Source: Stictocephala bisonia
Taxonomy: Eukaryota > Arthropoda > Insecta > Hemiptera > Membracidae
Length of the DNA: 64,000 nt
NCBI GenBank assembly: GCA_035578905.1
Contig: JAQJVL010002547.1
Location: 1-64,000, forward strand
Reading direction: 5' to 3'
Shown: positions 55,258-64,000 of the stretch, one piece after another
How positions within the stretch are numbered: the stretch's first letter is position 1
Layout of the letters: each line of letters starts with the position of its first letter
Notes under the pieces: generated by a model
Database searches by the model: none
What the model was told of the DNA's origin: nothing
What the model saw: the letters and a program-made list of their open reading frames with translations, nothing else
Translations under genes and position numbers: made by a program

Positions 55258-58200
55258 ATGTCGCCAAGCAGACGTGTTAAAAAAGCTGCTGCGCTTGTTG
55301 TTCTGGATTATTTTTCTAGAATGAATGAAAAGAAAAATAAGAAGAGGAAAATGTGGGTTAGAGAATGGATTGAAAGAAGGCGAGATGTAGGAGCGTTCCA
55401 CAGTTTAGTTAATGAATTAAGAATGGAAGACTCTCTCCAGTTTAGGAATTTCATAAGGATGTCTGCTGTAGAATTGGAGGATTTGCTTCAAATTGTTGGA
55501 CCTAAAATCCAGAAACAGGATACTGTTTTTAGGGAATCTATTCCGGCAGCCGAACGTTTGATGGTTACCCTTCGCTTTCTTGCCACTGGTAAGTTATCAT
55601 TAAGTTTTCTTACCAATTGAAATAAACATACTAATATCCAGGGTGTCCCGTAATAACTGTCCAAAACTTTACCAGTTACATTAATTAAGTTAATTACGTT
55701 AGTTAAGTCATTACAGAAATAAGTAAGATTTATCAAGTAAAGGTTAGTGTTTTATTCAAAATTGCAGTGTGTTTTCCAATATTAGGTATTGTTTCTTGTT
55801 GTATATTTTATTTGATATGGGCTTTACAATTCAGGAATTATTATTTGTCGCTTGTTGAGACATGAACTCTTCATCGTTATTGGAAAATACATGTTAAATA
55901 CATGGGAAATCGTACTTTCTGTAACGACTTATCGTAGAACAATAAACCTGGTATTAAAATTCTTGTATTAAAAGGGGCTATTTTTTATGTTTCTTGTCAT
56001 TTTTCTATAAAATTATTTTATAAATTTATTTAATTATTTTATAAATTTTATAAAATTATTTCTATAAAATTATTTCTATAAAATTACTCTTTTCAAACTT
56101 ATAAAGCTTAGAAAACTTTAAATGTCTGCCATTTTGTTTATGTAAATGATATAATTTTTAAGATTTTACCTAAGATGTAGACCAACAAGACCATTAAATG
56201 TACAAAGTTTAAATTTAAAGTTTCAATTTAATATGTCAAACCAATGTTAAGATTTATTTTTTTTTATAAAAAAACGCAAAATGGCCGACAGACGAAAAAG
56301 TAAGCTAGATAGGACTATACATTATATATTAAAAATTGTTTGTTTTTATCTATAGTATAAGCTGGTAAAGTTTTGGACAGTTACTACGGGACACCCTGTA
56401 TATGTTTATTTAAATTATATTTATATATTATTTATAACATTATATTTATATATTATTCATAAAATTAAATTTATATATTATTTATATAATAATATATAAA
56501 AAATAAATAAATATATATATACTTATGTGTAATTTATATAAACAGTTGTCGTATTTTATTATTTTAACTTGTACCATTAGTGTATCATAAATATAAAAAA
56601 ACTGAATTAAGACTAAATAGTTAATTTTTGAAAATTAGTGCATTACTATTGTGATCTGCGTGACAATTAAAAACACAACAATTAGATAAATCATTTGCTC
56701 AAAAACTGAATTTTAATTTTGTTTTTATAGGTGACTCCTATGTATCTTTGATGTACCTATTCAGAATACCAGCATGCACTATAAGTATTATGGTTCCGGA
56801 AGTGTGTACAGCAATTTTTGAGTGCCTTAGTGAAACTGTGATGAAGGTAATTTTATTCTTTTATTTATTATTATCACTTGTAGTACAAATAGTACGATAA
56901 ACCATCATACATTAACTATTGAAGGATGTTGATTAAACTACAGTACTAATGTTTTATAAAAGCTTTTTATTATTGATATATTCTACATAATATAACGAAA
57001 AGTAGACAAAAGTTATATGTAAACATATAATGAAATTTGATAACTCGAGACATTGTTTAGCAAACAAATAAAATTATAATGATTGAAAAAGATATTGTTA
57101 AACATTATTGAGAAAAAAACTTTATATATAGTCATATAATATAATAGAACTATTTATCAAATGAGAGATTGTCTTGTAGTAAAATAAAAATTAAACGTAA
57201 AAAATATGTTTTAATTTATAAATAAGTTGTTAACGTTCATTGTGAGAAAAGTACACTAATTATAAATATTATAATCGGTGTCATTACACCCACTTAACTC
57301 CAACAAGGTAGGTCCTTGTTCAGGTTTGTCATGTGATGAAATGAATTGTTCCTGATGAGTTGGTTGACGCTGGTAATTGACAAGAAATGGGGACGTGCGT
57401 TCACTTGATCCTCTCGACCCAGGAAACTGCAAAGTTGCTGTAGAGGAGGAAGAAGAATAATTGGTATCACGACTACTCTGACTGTATGGCGTGTAAACCA
57501 AACCCGACGCTTCAGCATCCCCAATGTTTGTGATGGCTTCCATAACTATTTTTTTTAAAATACGTTTGTTAGCAGGGTTTTTTATCTGCCTAAGCTCAGA
57601 GGCACAAAAATCGCCGAATACCTGTTCTTCATCGGTTTTCTGATTCAATTGATTGATTGCCTGTTGAACATATACCGGCAAATCTAAAGAGGTTTTATAT
57701 TTTTTTTCCTGAGTGGAGGTGCTGGGGTTTCACCTTCTGTCTCTTCTTGACAATCAATAAGGGATGTGGAAGACTGATCAAGGTTTTCGTCTTCATTGCC
57801 TATCTCTTCAACGGTTTCGTGTGTTCTTTTCTCTTGCAATGCCTGAAATAAAAATTGGTTTTTAGAACTATGCAGCCTTTGGATGATTGTTTTATTTTTG
57901 GTGCTAGTGGTGTGGGTGTGCATGCATGTGTGTGAGTGGCGTGGTTGTGGTTAAACTACCGTTGAAATAATGTATTTTTTTATATTTTGTTACAGATGCC
58001 GGAAAAGAAAGATGAATGGGAAAAAATTGCTGCGGGGTTTGATACTAACTGGAATTTTCCTCACTGCATTGGTGCGCTTGACGGCAAACATATAGTCATG
58101 CAAGCACCTCCAAATAGTGGAAGTTTGTACTTTAACTATAAGGGAACGCACAGCATTGTCTTGCTCGCATTGGTTGACAGTAACTACAAGTTTATGTACA

Positions 58201-58826
58201 TTGATGTCGGATGTTTTGGAAGGGTTTCTGATGGCGGTGTATTTAACAATAGTTCCCTAAAAACCAAAATCATAGACGGGTCCATAGATCTACCGGATTG
58301 TTCTGCATTAAAAGGACGACAGAAACCCATGCCATATGTGATCGTTGCTGATGATGCAATCGCATTAAGCACCTACCTCATGAAACCGTATCCGTTTCGC
58401 AACCAGCCTGTAAAGCAACGTATTTTCAACTATCGGTTATCTCGATGCAGAAGAATTGTTGAAAACGTGTTCGGGTTGGCTGCAAACAGATTTAGGGTTT
58501 TACGAAAGCCTTTGCTTTTGTATCCAGAAAGAGTTAAGATTGTTGTTTTGGCAATATGCACGCTGCATAATTATCTTATGGAAGGAAAAGAGTCCAGAAA
58601 GAAGTATGCTCCTGTAGGAACATTTGATGTGGAGGACACAGATACCGGTGACTTGATTGATGGAACATGGCGTTTAGAAGGGAGTATGCCTTTAAATAAC
58701 CTGTTACCACTAAAATCTACAAACAGTAGAAACCGCCCAAAGCCTGCAGATGAAGTACGTATGGAGTTCACAGAGTATTTCTCATCTCCTCAAGGAAAAG
58801 TCAGTTGGCAGTATAAGCACATTTAG
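55258..58826 (+). CDS. PIF/Harbinger transposase (HARBI1-like), three exons
   Basis: Exons 55258-55588, 56731-56846 and 57996-58826, with GT..AG introns (GTAAGT...TTATAG; GTAATT...TTACAG). The phases agree and give 425 codons with no stop. The junction reads RFLATG-DSYVSLMYLFRIP, as in HARBI1. The DDE nuclease is complete: CIGALDGKHI (first Asp), GCFGRVSDGGVFNNS (second Asp), YVIVADDAIAL, and RCRRIVENVFGLAANRFRV (Glu). It cuts the element's ends and reinserts at TWA, working with the MADF partner for nuclear import and DNA binding. The ATG at 55258 is preferred because the upstream in-frame codons read terminal-repeat sequence. Intron 1 hosts a mariner MITE. Confidence 0.88.
55639..56398. mobile_element. 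Mariner-type MITE in transposase intron 1
   Basis: Inverted termini CAGGGTGTCCCGTAATAACT and, at the right end, AGTTACTACGGGACACCCTG extend for about 37 bp (through TGTCCAAAACTTTACCAG). TA follows on the right; the left flank reads TATC, so one duplication is imperfect. 760 bp without transposase. Confidence 0.75.
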
Positions 58827-59157
58827 ACCACATAAAATTTGCACATTGGACTTGTTTTGAGGATATCACTTAATTTTTGATATTTACCATCGTTGTGTAT
58901 ATATTATATACCTATGTAGTATATTATGACAATGTAAATAATAATAAGTGCCTTAGATTTTTTAATAAATTTGTTTGTAACAATTAAAATAAATTTTCCA
59001 GTGTTGTTTTTCAGTACATTTGAGTGAGTTTCAATTTTTCTAATTATTGTACATTTCCAAAGAAACGTGGTGGTTAAAGTCCTATAACATTAATGCTTAA
59101 AACAAAAAAGTTGAGATTTTTTCCCGACCCAGGAACCACAAGGGTTATATACAAATA

Positions 59158-61186
59158 CAGGGTGTCTTAAAAGTCCCACCCCCCCTATTAACTTTCTTAT
59201 GAATACAGATAAAGTGATTTACTTCTGAGAATGTTTATATGACCAACTAAGGAGTTTTTTTATGTATGCAAATTTTTTACACCCCCTCTCAAAAGGGGGT
59301 AGTTTGGGGGTAAGACAAAATTTTTAAATAGAAACCCCTATCAAATGACACATCATTTTAAAGGTAATATTAAAAGAAGAAGAATGGCGGAAATTAGAGG
59401 TCTCTAACATTAGTCTATCAAATTTGGTGGCAGTTTAAAGTTGGAATTATTTCATAAAACCCCCGCAGCTTATGTTACATTTAAAATTGTTGTAAGGCAG
59501 ACAAAACATTCACCCACCAGTTAGTTTTGAAAACTGATGACACCTAATCGTAAAACAAGTTATTACAAGAATCAACAAACACCAAAAACCACAAATAACA
59601 TAGCATTTATTTGGTTTTGGTTTGTCTGACCAAAGTCCAGTAGGGCAACCTGGGAATACCAGTGGCTCCTTCCTTATCTCTTATTAGGTTACTAGTTAGT
59701 ACGTGTAACACTTTCAGTTCAGTTACTGTGTTAAATTTCTTTTTATTCGTATTTAATAAAAATGGCTCGGTCAAATGAAGATAAAGTAGAGATGATATTG
59801 TTCTATGGGGAAGCTAGGAGAAATGTTCATGAAGCAGTTCGTTTATTTAATGCTGCCTATCCGGATAGACCAGTAGACAGGGCATACATTAGACGTTTAG
59901 TAAACAAATTCTCAACAAACTTTAGTGTCAAAGATGCACCACGATCAGGGCGCCCTGCCATTGCGACAGAAGAGATCCAAATTCAAGTTTTAGCAAATTA
60001 TGCTGCAAACCCACATGAATCTCTGCGGTCCACTACCCTTGATGTTGGAATTTCAAAAGATACTGTTCACAAAGTGTTAAAGCGTCACAAGTTCCACCCA
60101 TACAAAGTACAGTTAAATCAAGAATTAAATGAAGACGACCCTGACCGAAGACTTCAGTTTTGTGAGCAAATGTTGCAGAAGATTGAAGAGAATAATAATT
60201 TAATATCACAGATATGTTTTAGTGATGAAGCATCATTTCTCTTTGCATGGGACAGTCAATCGGCACAACTGCCGTTATTGGGCAAACAGTAACCCCCACT
60301 GGATGGTTGAAGCCCATACGCAACAGCCACAAAAATTAAATGTATGGGCTGGAATTTTGGGAAACTGTTATTGGGCCATTCTTTATTGATGGTAATTTAA
60401 CTGGCGTTAAATACTTGGACATGTTACGGAACGGCATTGTCCCAGCAATAAATGAGGTAGTACAAGGTACTTATGAGCCTGTATTTCAGCAAGATGGTGC
60501 TCCTCCACATTACAATATGCTTTTCCGGACATTCCTAGACCAAACGTTTCCCGATAGATGGATAGGTCGACGTGGCACTTTGGTAGAGTGGCCGGCACGT
60601 TCACCTGACCTTTCACCTCTGGATTTTTTTCTTTTGGGGTTTCCTCAATAGTAAAGTTTACGACACAAAGCCCGCAAACCTCGATGAATTAAGGACAAGA
60701 ATCGAAGAGGCCTGCCACCTTATCACGCCTGAAATCTTACAAAATGTGAGACGTGGTTTTCAATCCAGGCTTTTTTACTGTCAAGAAGTTCATGGCAGCC
60801 ATTTCAAGCATCTCATCTGAGTGAAATTGAGGTGAGAGTTCAGCATTTTGACCATTTTTCCTGTTCTAAAATTACTTAGGGGGTTTTATGAAATAATTCC
60901 AACTTTAAACTGCCACCAAATTTGATAGACTAATGTTAGAGACCTCTAATTTCCGCCATTCTTTTTCTTTTAATATTACCTTTAAAATGATGTGTCATTT
61001 GATAGGGGTTTCTATTTAAAGATTTTGACTTACCCCCAAACTACCCCCTTTTGAGAGGGGGTGTAAAAAATTTGCATACATAAAAAAACTCCTTAGTTGG
61101 TCATATAAACATTCCCAGAAGTAAATCACTTTATCTGTATTCATAAGAAAGTTAATAGGGGGGGGTGGGACTTTTAAGACACCCTG
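59158..61186. mobile_element. Mariner/Tc1-superfamily element with 308-bp inverted repeats
   Basis: TA flanks both sides (59156-59157 and 61187-61188). The inverted repeats (59158-59465 and 60879-61186) start CAGGGTGTCTTAAAAGTCCC and remain nearly identical for about 308 bp. It contains a decayed transposase. It lies wholly inside the MADF intron of the Harbinger element and so arrived after it or travelled with it. Confidence 0.85.
59762..60818 (+). pseudogene. Mariner-type transposase, at least three frameshifts
   Basis: From ATG 59762: HTH region EMILFYGEARRNVHEAVRLF, SGRPAIATEE, then LKRHKFHPYKVQLNQELNED, CFSDEASFLF (first Asp), frameshift near 60250, NCRYWANSNPHWMVEAHTQQ, shift near 60350, GPFFIDGNLTGVKYLDML, FQQDGAPPHYN (second Asp), WPARSPDLSPLDFFL (third Asp), shift near 60640, and LDELRTRIEEACHLI to a stop near 60818. 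Forty-two residues separate the second and third Asp, close to the DD41D (rosa-like) group. Inactive as it stands. Confidence 0.78.
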
Positions 61187-61800
61187 TATAATGTGCTCAT
61201 ATTTAATCTACTTAACAACTATATTAAATTGAGGGTTAATATATAAAAGTACTTACTAAATTAGAAGATGTTGTAGGTGTCTTCACGTTAATGAATTTCA
61301 GAGCAGCGTAGTAGGGCCAATTAGAGACATACACATTATCCGTTGACTGACCCGATGACTTTTTCTTCAATTTTTTTGCCTCCGAATTGTACTGACTTCT
61401 TAGGTTATGTATTTTTCTTTGTATTTCGGGTATGTCAGTTTTTAGCTTAATGCTAATATCACGTAAAGCTTCAAGTTTCTTCACTCGATTTCTATAATCA
61501 GTTAAAGTTACGTTCCATAGTACTTCTTTCTCTTCATACAAAGATATCAGTTTTCTTGTATCTAAATCAGACCACTTCTTATCCACTTTACCTTTTTCAT
61601 TTAAAGTATCTTTGGTAGTAGGGGAATTTTCCTCAACTGTAAATTCCATTCCAACACAAAACACACGCGTCTCAAAAACTACGCACTACAATACACTGCA
61701 ATAATAACCACAACTTGCTAAAAAGTGTCGTCAAATATCTCCCACTGTTGGATCGGGCGACAGTGCGAGCGCGAGAAATAGCGAGAGCAGAGTTTCACGT

Positions 61801-62304
61801 TTAGACCTGCAAGCTTGAGTGTCGGACACCTCGGCAGGCTACTCGCGACACTGCTTGCACGAGAGAGGAAGAAATTGCTAGAGCAGAGTTTCACGTTTAG
61901 ACCTGCAAGACCGAGTGTCGGACACTTTGCCATCATACTCGCGACACTGCTCGCGCGAGCAGTTGCGACACTGCTTCCACATCCATTTACATTTGCAATT
62001 TTGACTGTCTGACAGTAAACTCGCGCAATATCTCGCAGGTGTAAACCTAGCATTAGACCTGCAAGCTTGAGTGTCGGACACCTCGGCAGGCTACTCGCGA
62101 CACTGCTTGCACAAGAGAGGAAGAAATTGCTAGAGCAGAGTTTCACGTTTAGACCTGCAAGATCGAGTGTCGGACACTTTGCCATCATACTCGCGACACT
62201 GCTCGCGCGAGCAGTTGCGACACTGCTTCCACATCCATTTACATTTGCAATTTTGACTGTCTGACAGTAAACTCGCGCAATATCTCGCAGGTGTAAACCT
62301 AGCA
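61801..62304. repeat. 252-bp tandem duplication of the Harbinger right end
   Basis: Two nearly identical units, 61801-62052 and 62053-62304, each beginning TTAGACCTGCAAGCTTGAGT and ending with the terminal repeat ...GTGTAAACCTAGCA. The outer copy carries the TAA target duplication, so it was the end used for insertion. Inside each unit GAGCAGAGTTTCACGTTTAG recurs, also upstream at about 61784. Confidence 0.85.
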
Positions 62305-62806
62305 TAACAATGACATGACTGTAGCGAGCCATGATATCTAGCAGTGCGTGTTCATATTCTGCCAGATATCCAAGATTAGGTGCCCTGTAGCATACACTGA
62401 GAAGAACATGAATTGTATTAACACAGATGTCGAAAAACAAGTACTCAGGATGGTTAGGGCGAGAAGTGTCAGAGCAGTGAATAACAGAAGTAGAAATATG
62501 AGATCTAATAAAAGCTGCAACACCTCCTCCACCCTTATGAAGTCTATCATTTCTAAACAGATTATAGCCTTGTAATACCACAGCCTTGTCATGAATATAA
62601 GGTTTTAGCCATGTTTCACAAATTAAAATAATATCAAAAGAACTAGTTTCAAAAATTACTCTAAATTCATCAATGTGACAAGGTAGAGATTGAGCATTAA
62701 CATGAGCAATCTTAAGTAAGTTGCGATAAGGAGATAATCTCTGTCTGATAAGCTGTGGAAGGGGAGGGTCGTCCCCACTCGGGGCGGTAGGGTTAGGCCC
62801 CATCAC
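62305..62806 (-). pseudogene. LINE-B ORF2, 5' part: endonuclease N-terminus
   Basis: From about 62806 the frame reads IAHVNAQSLPCHIDEF, IILICETWLKPYIHDK, RNDRLHKGGGGVAAFI and LLSVCYRAPN, ending at HVIV where the Harbinger element inserts. These are the first catalytic blocks (Asn, Glu) of the LINE endonuclease. The open frame that continues past 62304 is an artefact of reading into the transposon. The remainder of ORF2 is at 52331-55040. Confidence 0.82.
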
Positions 62807-63770
62807 AACAGAGTGCTACGGGAAACTGCGGACAGCAACAAACAAGCGACTTCAGCGGCCATGGCAGCGTGCGAACCACACATACCTCAATCATACTAAT
62901 AACGTAAAATAATACACTTAACTTATCTAACACAAATATTGAAATTAATATTAATTTCCAAAAACAATTAAGAAACATTTAAAAGTAACATAACATGTGT
63001 TGGCTCCAAATTAAATTAAAGAAATACTTAAAATATTGAAGTGGTAAATAAAGTGGTTAAAAACCATAACTGTGACTAAAACCAATTAAAATAAACATTA
63101 CATAAATAACAACTTAAACAGTTTTCTCTACCATTAAAACATCACAGTCCATTTATGTTTAATCAATACTACATCATTGAATAAAGTTAATACTGCAACT
63201 GAAAATTTACTTTTTGACATAGTCTATTATAAATGAATTTAATATTAGAAGTCCTAATGATAAATCAATTAAAACAATGAAGAAGAAGAACAGCAGTAGT
63301 AGTTAAAAATGGGAATTAAAGTACGGCAGCAAAATATATGAATGATGTATCAAGTAAAAATGGTAATATTAACAACTGAGAATTTACTTCTTACAATATC
63401 TATTAAAAAATAACTGATTAAAACACTGAAAATTGAATTGAGCACTATGAATTATTAAAATAAAGCAAAGAAACAATATAAATTAGTTAATAATTGAATG
63501 GTAAAACTGTAAAATTGATATTGTGAAGTTAAAACGATTAAAGAAAAATACACTGACATTGTAAATGTAATGAAAAAACATTCTTGAAAATAGGCATGAA
63601 TCTTATAATGAACAAAAACAAAACAAATTAGGCATATATTTAATAATAAATTAAAATCTATCTTTAGGTGTTGTAAGAAAACACAAAGAAAGGGGAAATA
63701 CTACATAAAAATAAATAATTATTCGATATTACAAAACACTTAGTCTAAAGAAAGCTCGACTCACTGAGGA
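62807..63770 (-). other. LINE-B ORF1-ORF2 spacer, AT-rich
   Basis: Almost 1 kb without open frames, unlike the compact LINE-A. It is flanked by ORF1 and ORF2 remnants of the same orientation, so it is either a decayed spacer or a later AT-rich insertion. No element ends were recognised. Confidence 0.45.
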
Positions 63771-63948
63771 AGGTCGGATAGCCTCGTCGCCACTCCACGC
63801 CGCCCGTTGCCATCCAGCCAGACGATCCGCCCATCCGTGGTCCACGTCTTTCCTCTGCCAAACTTCTCCGTGGCCTTTCGGAGTAGGTCGTGACGCGCAG
63901 ATGTCAGGTCCTCCCTGATAGTTATCCCGCTTCCTTTAAGCTTCTTTT
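63771..63948 (-). pseudogene. LINE-B ORF1, C-terminal fragment
   Basis: Minus strand: KKLKGSGITIREDLTSARHD, LLRKATEKFGRGKTWTTDGR and IVWLDGN, stop TGA at 63773-63771. This is the conserved C-terminal block of insect LINE ORF1 proteins (KKLKGTGI-x-I-x-EDLT...R...FG...VW-x-x-DG-I). The upstream part is cut off by another LINE tail at 63949. Confidence 0.7.
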
Positions 63949-64000
63949 TGAAATGAAATGAAATGAAAAACGTCTTTATTTATATTCAAGAGGCGAAGTT
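63949..64000 (-). repeat. 3' tail of another LINE-B family copy
   Basis: On the minus strand AATAAAGACGTTTTTCATTT and the repeated TTTCA tail match the end of LINE-B at 52331-52375 (AATAAAGTAGTTTTTCATTT). A second copy of the family has therefore inserted into LINE-B ORF1, head to tail, and continues beyond the window. Confidence 0.65.

Larger units (their letters stand above)
57256..61664 (-). pseudogene. MADF/BESS-like partner gene of the Harbinger element (one frameshift)
   Basis: Exon 1 61664-61257 encodes the MADF domain: WSDLDTRKLISLYEEKEVLW, NVTLTDYRNRVKKLEAL, IQRKIHNLRSQYNSEAKKL and VSNWPYYAALKFI. The donor GTAAGT joins in phase 0 to exon 2 (57842-57256, acceptor TATTTCAG), which opens ALQEKRTHETVEE and contains a BESS-like helix, FGDFCASELRQI. 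One base is missing in the T-run 57700-57707, so the reading frame breaks after PLRKK; restoring frame would continue LDLPVYVQQAINQL. The MADF protein normally binds the transposon ends and carries the transposase. Exon 2 lies in transposase intron 2, and transposase exon 3 lies in this gene's intron. A full mariner element also sits in that intron. Confidence 0.75.
55041..62304. mobile_element. PIF/Harbinger transposon (7.26 kb) with transposase and MADF genes
   Basis: The ends TGCTAGGTTTACACCTGCGA (left) and its inverted copy (right, ending 62304) are flanked by TAA (55038-55040 and 62305-62307), the 3-bp TWA-type duplication of PIF/Harbinger. The insertion splits LINE-B exactly between the codons for HVIV and MGDFN. 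It encodes a complete three-exon transposase on the plus strand and a two-exon MADF protein on the minus strand, the standard two-gene set of this superfamily. It also holds two mariner-type insertions, both intronic, and a duplicated right end. Confidence 0.9.

Noticed and set aside
57987..57995. ATG upstream of transposase exon 3 as a start codon
   Set aside because: These bases are the intron's polypyrimidine tract and AG; exon 3 begins at 57996 and joins exon 2 in phase.
61718..62806. A 362-residue minus-strand open frame with internal repeats
   Set aside because: It is a chance fusion of the LINE-B endonuclease start with the duplicated right end of the Harbinger element; the repeated residues come from the 252-bp tandem duplication.
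1..64000. CRISPR arrays, operons, Shine-Dalgarno sites
   Set aside because: The window is eukaryotic; no regular spacer arrays were seen.
1..64000. LTR retrotransposons or endogenous viral genes
   Set aside because: No gag, integrase, paired LTRs or viral structural motifs were recognised; all RT sequences are of non-LTR type.

Overview
Eukaryotic, AT-rich, very repeat-dense DNA, almost certainly from an insect and plausibly a hemipteran. The evidence is spliced genes with GT..AG introns, a GKAP/mars-type gene, and a transposon load typical of arthropods. There is no bacterial or viral architecture. Only two host genes are visible, both as 3' portions and in tail-to-tail orientation. On the + strand are the last three exons of a BPNT2/IMPAD1-like Golgi PAP phosphatase (10096-14048). 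On the - strand are exons of a GKAP-domain gene of the DLGAP5/HURP/mars group (45488 down to about 30257), whose introns exceed 9 kb and are filled with mobile elements.

Layout. 0.6-8.5 kb: a - strand non-LTR retrotransposon whose ORF1 joins a Ulp1/SENP-like cysteine protease to an SGNH-hydrolase domain. Its endonuclease-RT ORF2 is split by a 2.65-kb hAT element with perfect 8-bp target duplications. 9.3-17.3 kb: the BPNT2 3' end, with two fold-back elements carrying hammerhead-like motifs in its last intron and a decayed copy of an exon end, then two TTAA-flanked elements with repeated palindromic subterminal motifs, one nested inside a small hairpin MITE. 18-24 kb: tRNA-derived SINE copies and LINE scraps. 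24.46-27.80 kb: a second hAT element with a C-terminal transposase remnant. 28-36 kb: mars exons, a third hammerhead-like fold-back, LINE tails and a long SINE. 36.2-41.4 kb: a 5.2-kb terminal-inverted-repeat element with GTTGGCCAAC-type subterminal repeats and a small intron-containing gene resembling DUF4806 proteins, inserted in the RT of another LINE.

43-46 kb: the two upstream mars exons. 45.99-48.68 kb: a nearly intact DNA transposon, probably Sola-like, with AATT target duplications, 31-bp inverted repeats and a two-exon transposase-like gene that has a single frameshift. 48.7-52.3 kb: LINE and SINE fragments and a third TTAA element. 52.3-64 kb: an old - strand LINE split exactly at a TTA target by a 7.26-kb PIF/Harbinger transposon. 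That element has an intact three-exon transposase gene (+) interdigitated with a two-exon MADF gene (-). It also holds a mariner-type MITE in transposase intron 1, a full mariner-type element with 308-bp TIRs in the MADF intron, and a 252-bp tandem duplication of its right end.

The most unusual items are the Ulp1+SGNH ORF1, the three hammerhead-like fold-backs, the DUF4806-type TIR element, the interdigitated Harbinger genes, and the palindromic subterminal repeats shared in design by several TTAA elements. Several otherwise intact transposon genes are broken by one base inside a homopolymer, which raises the question of sequencing error.
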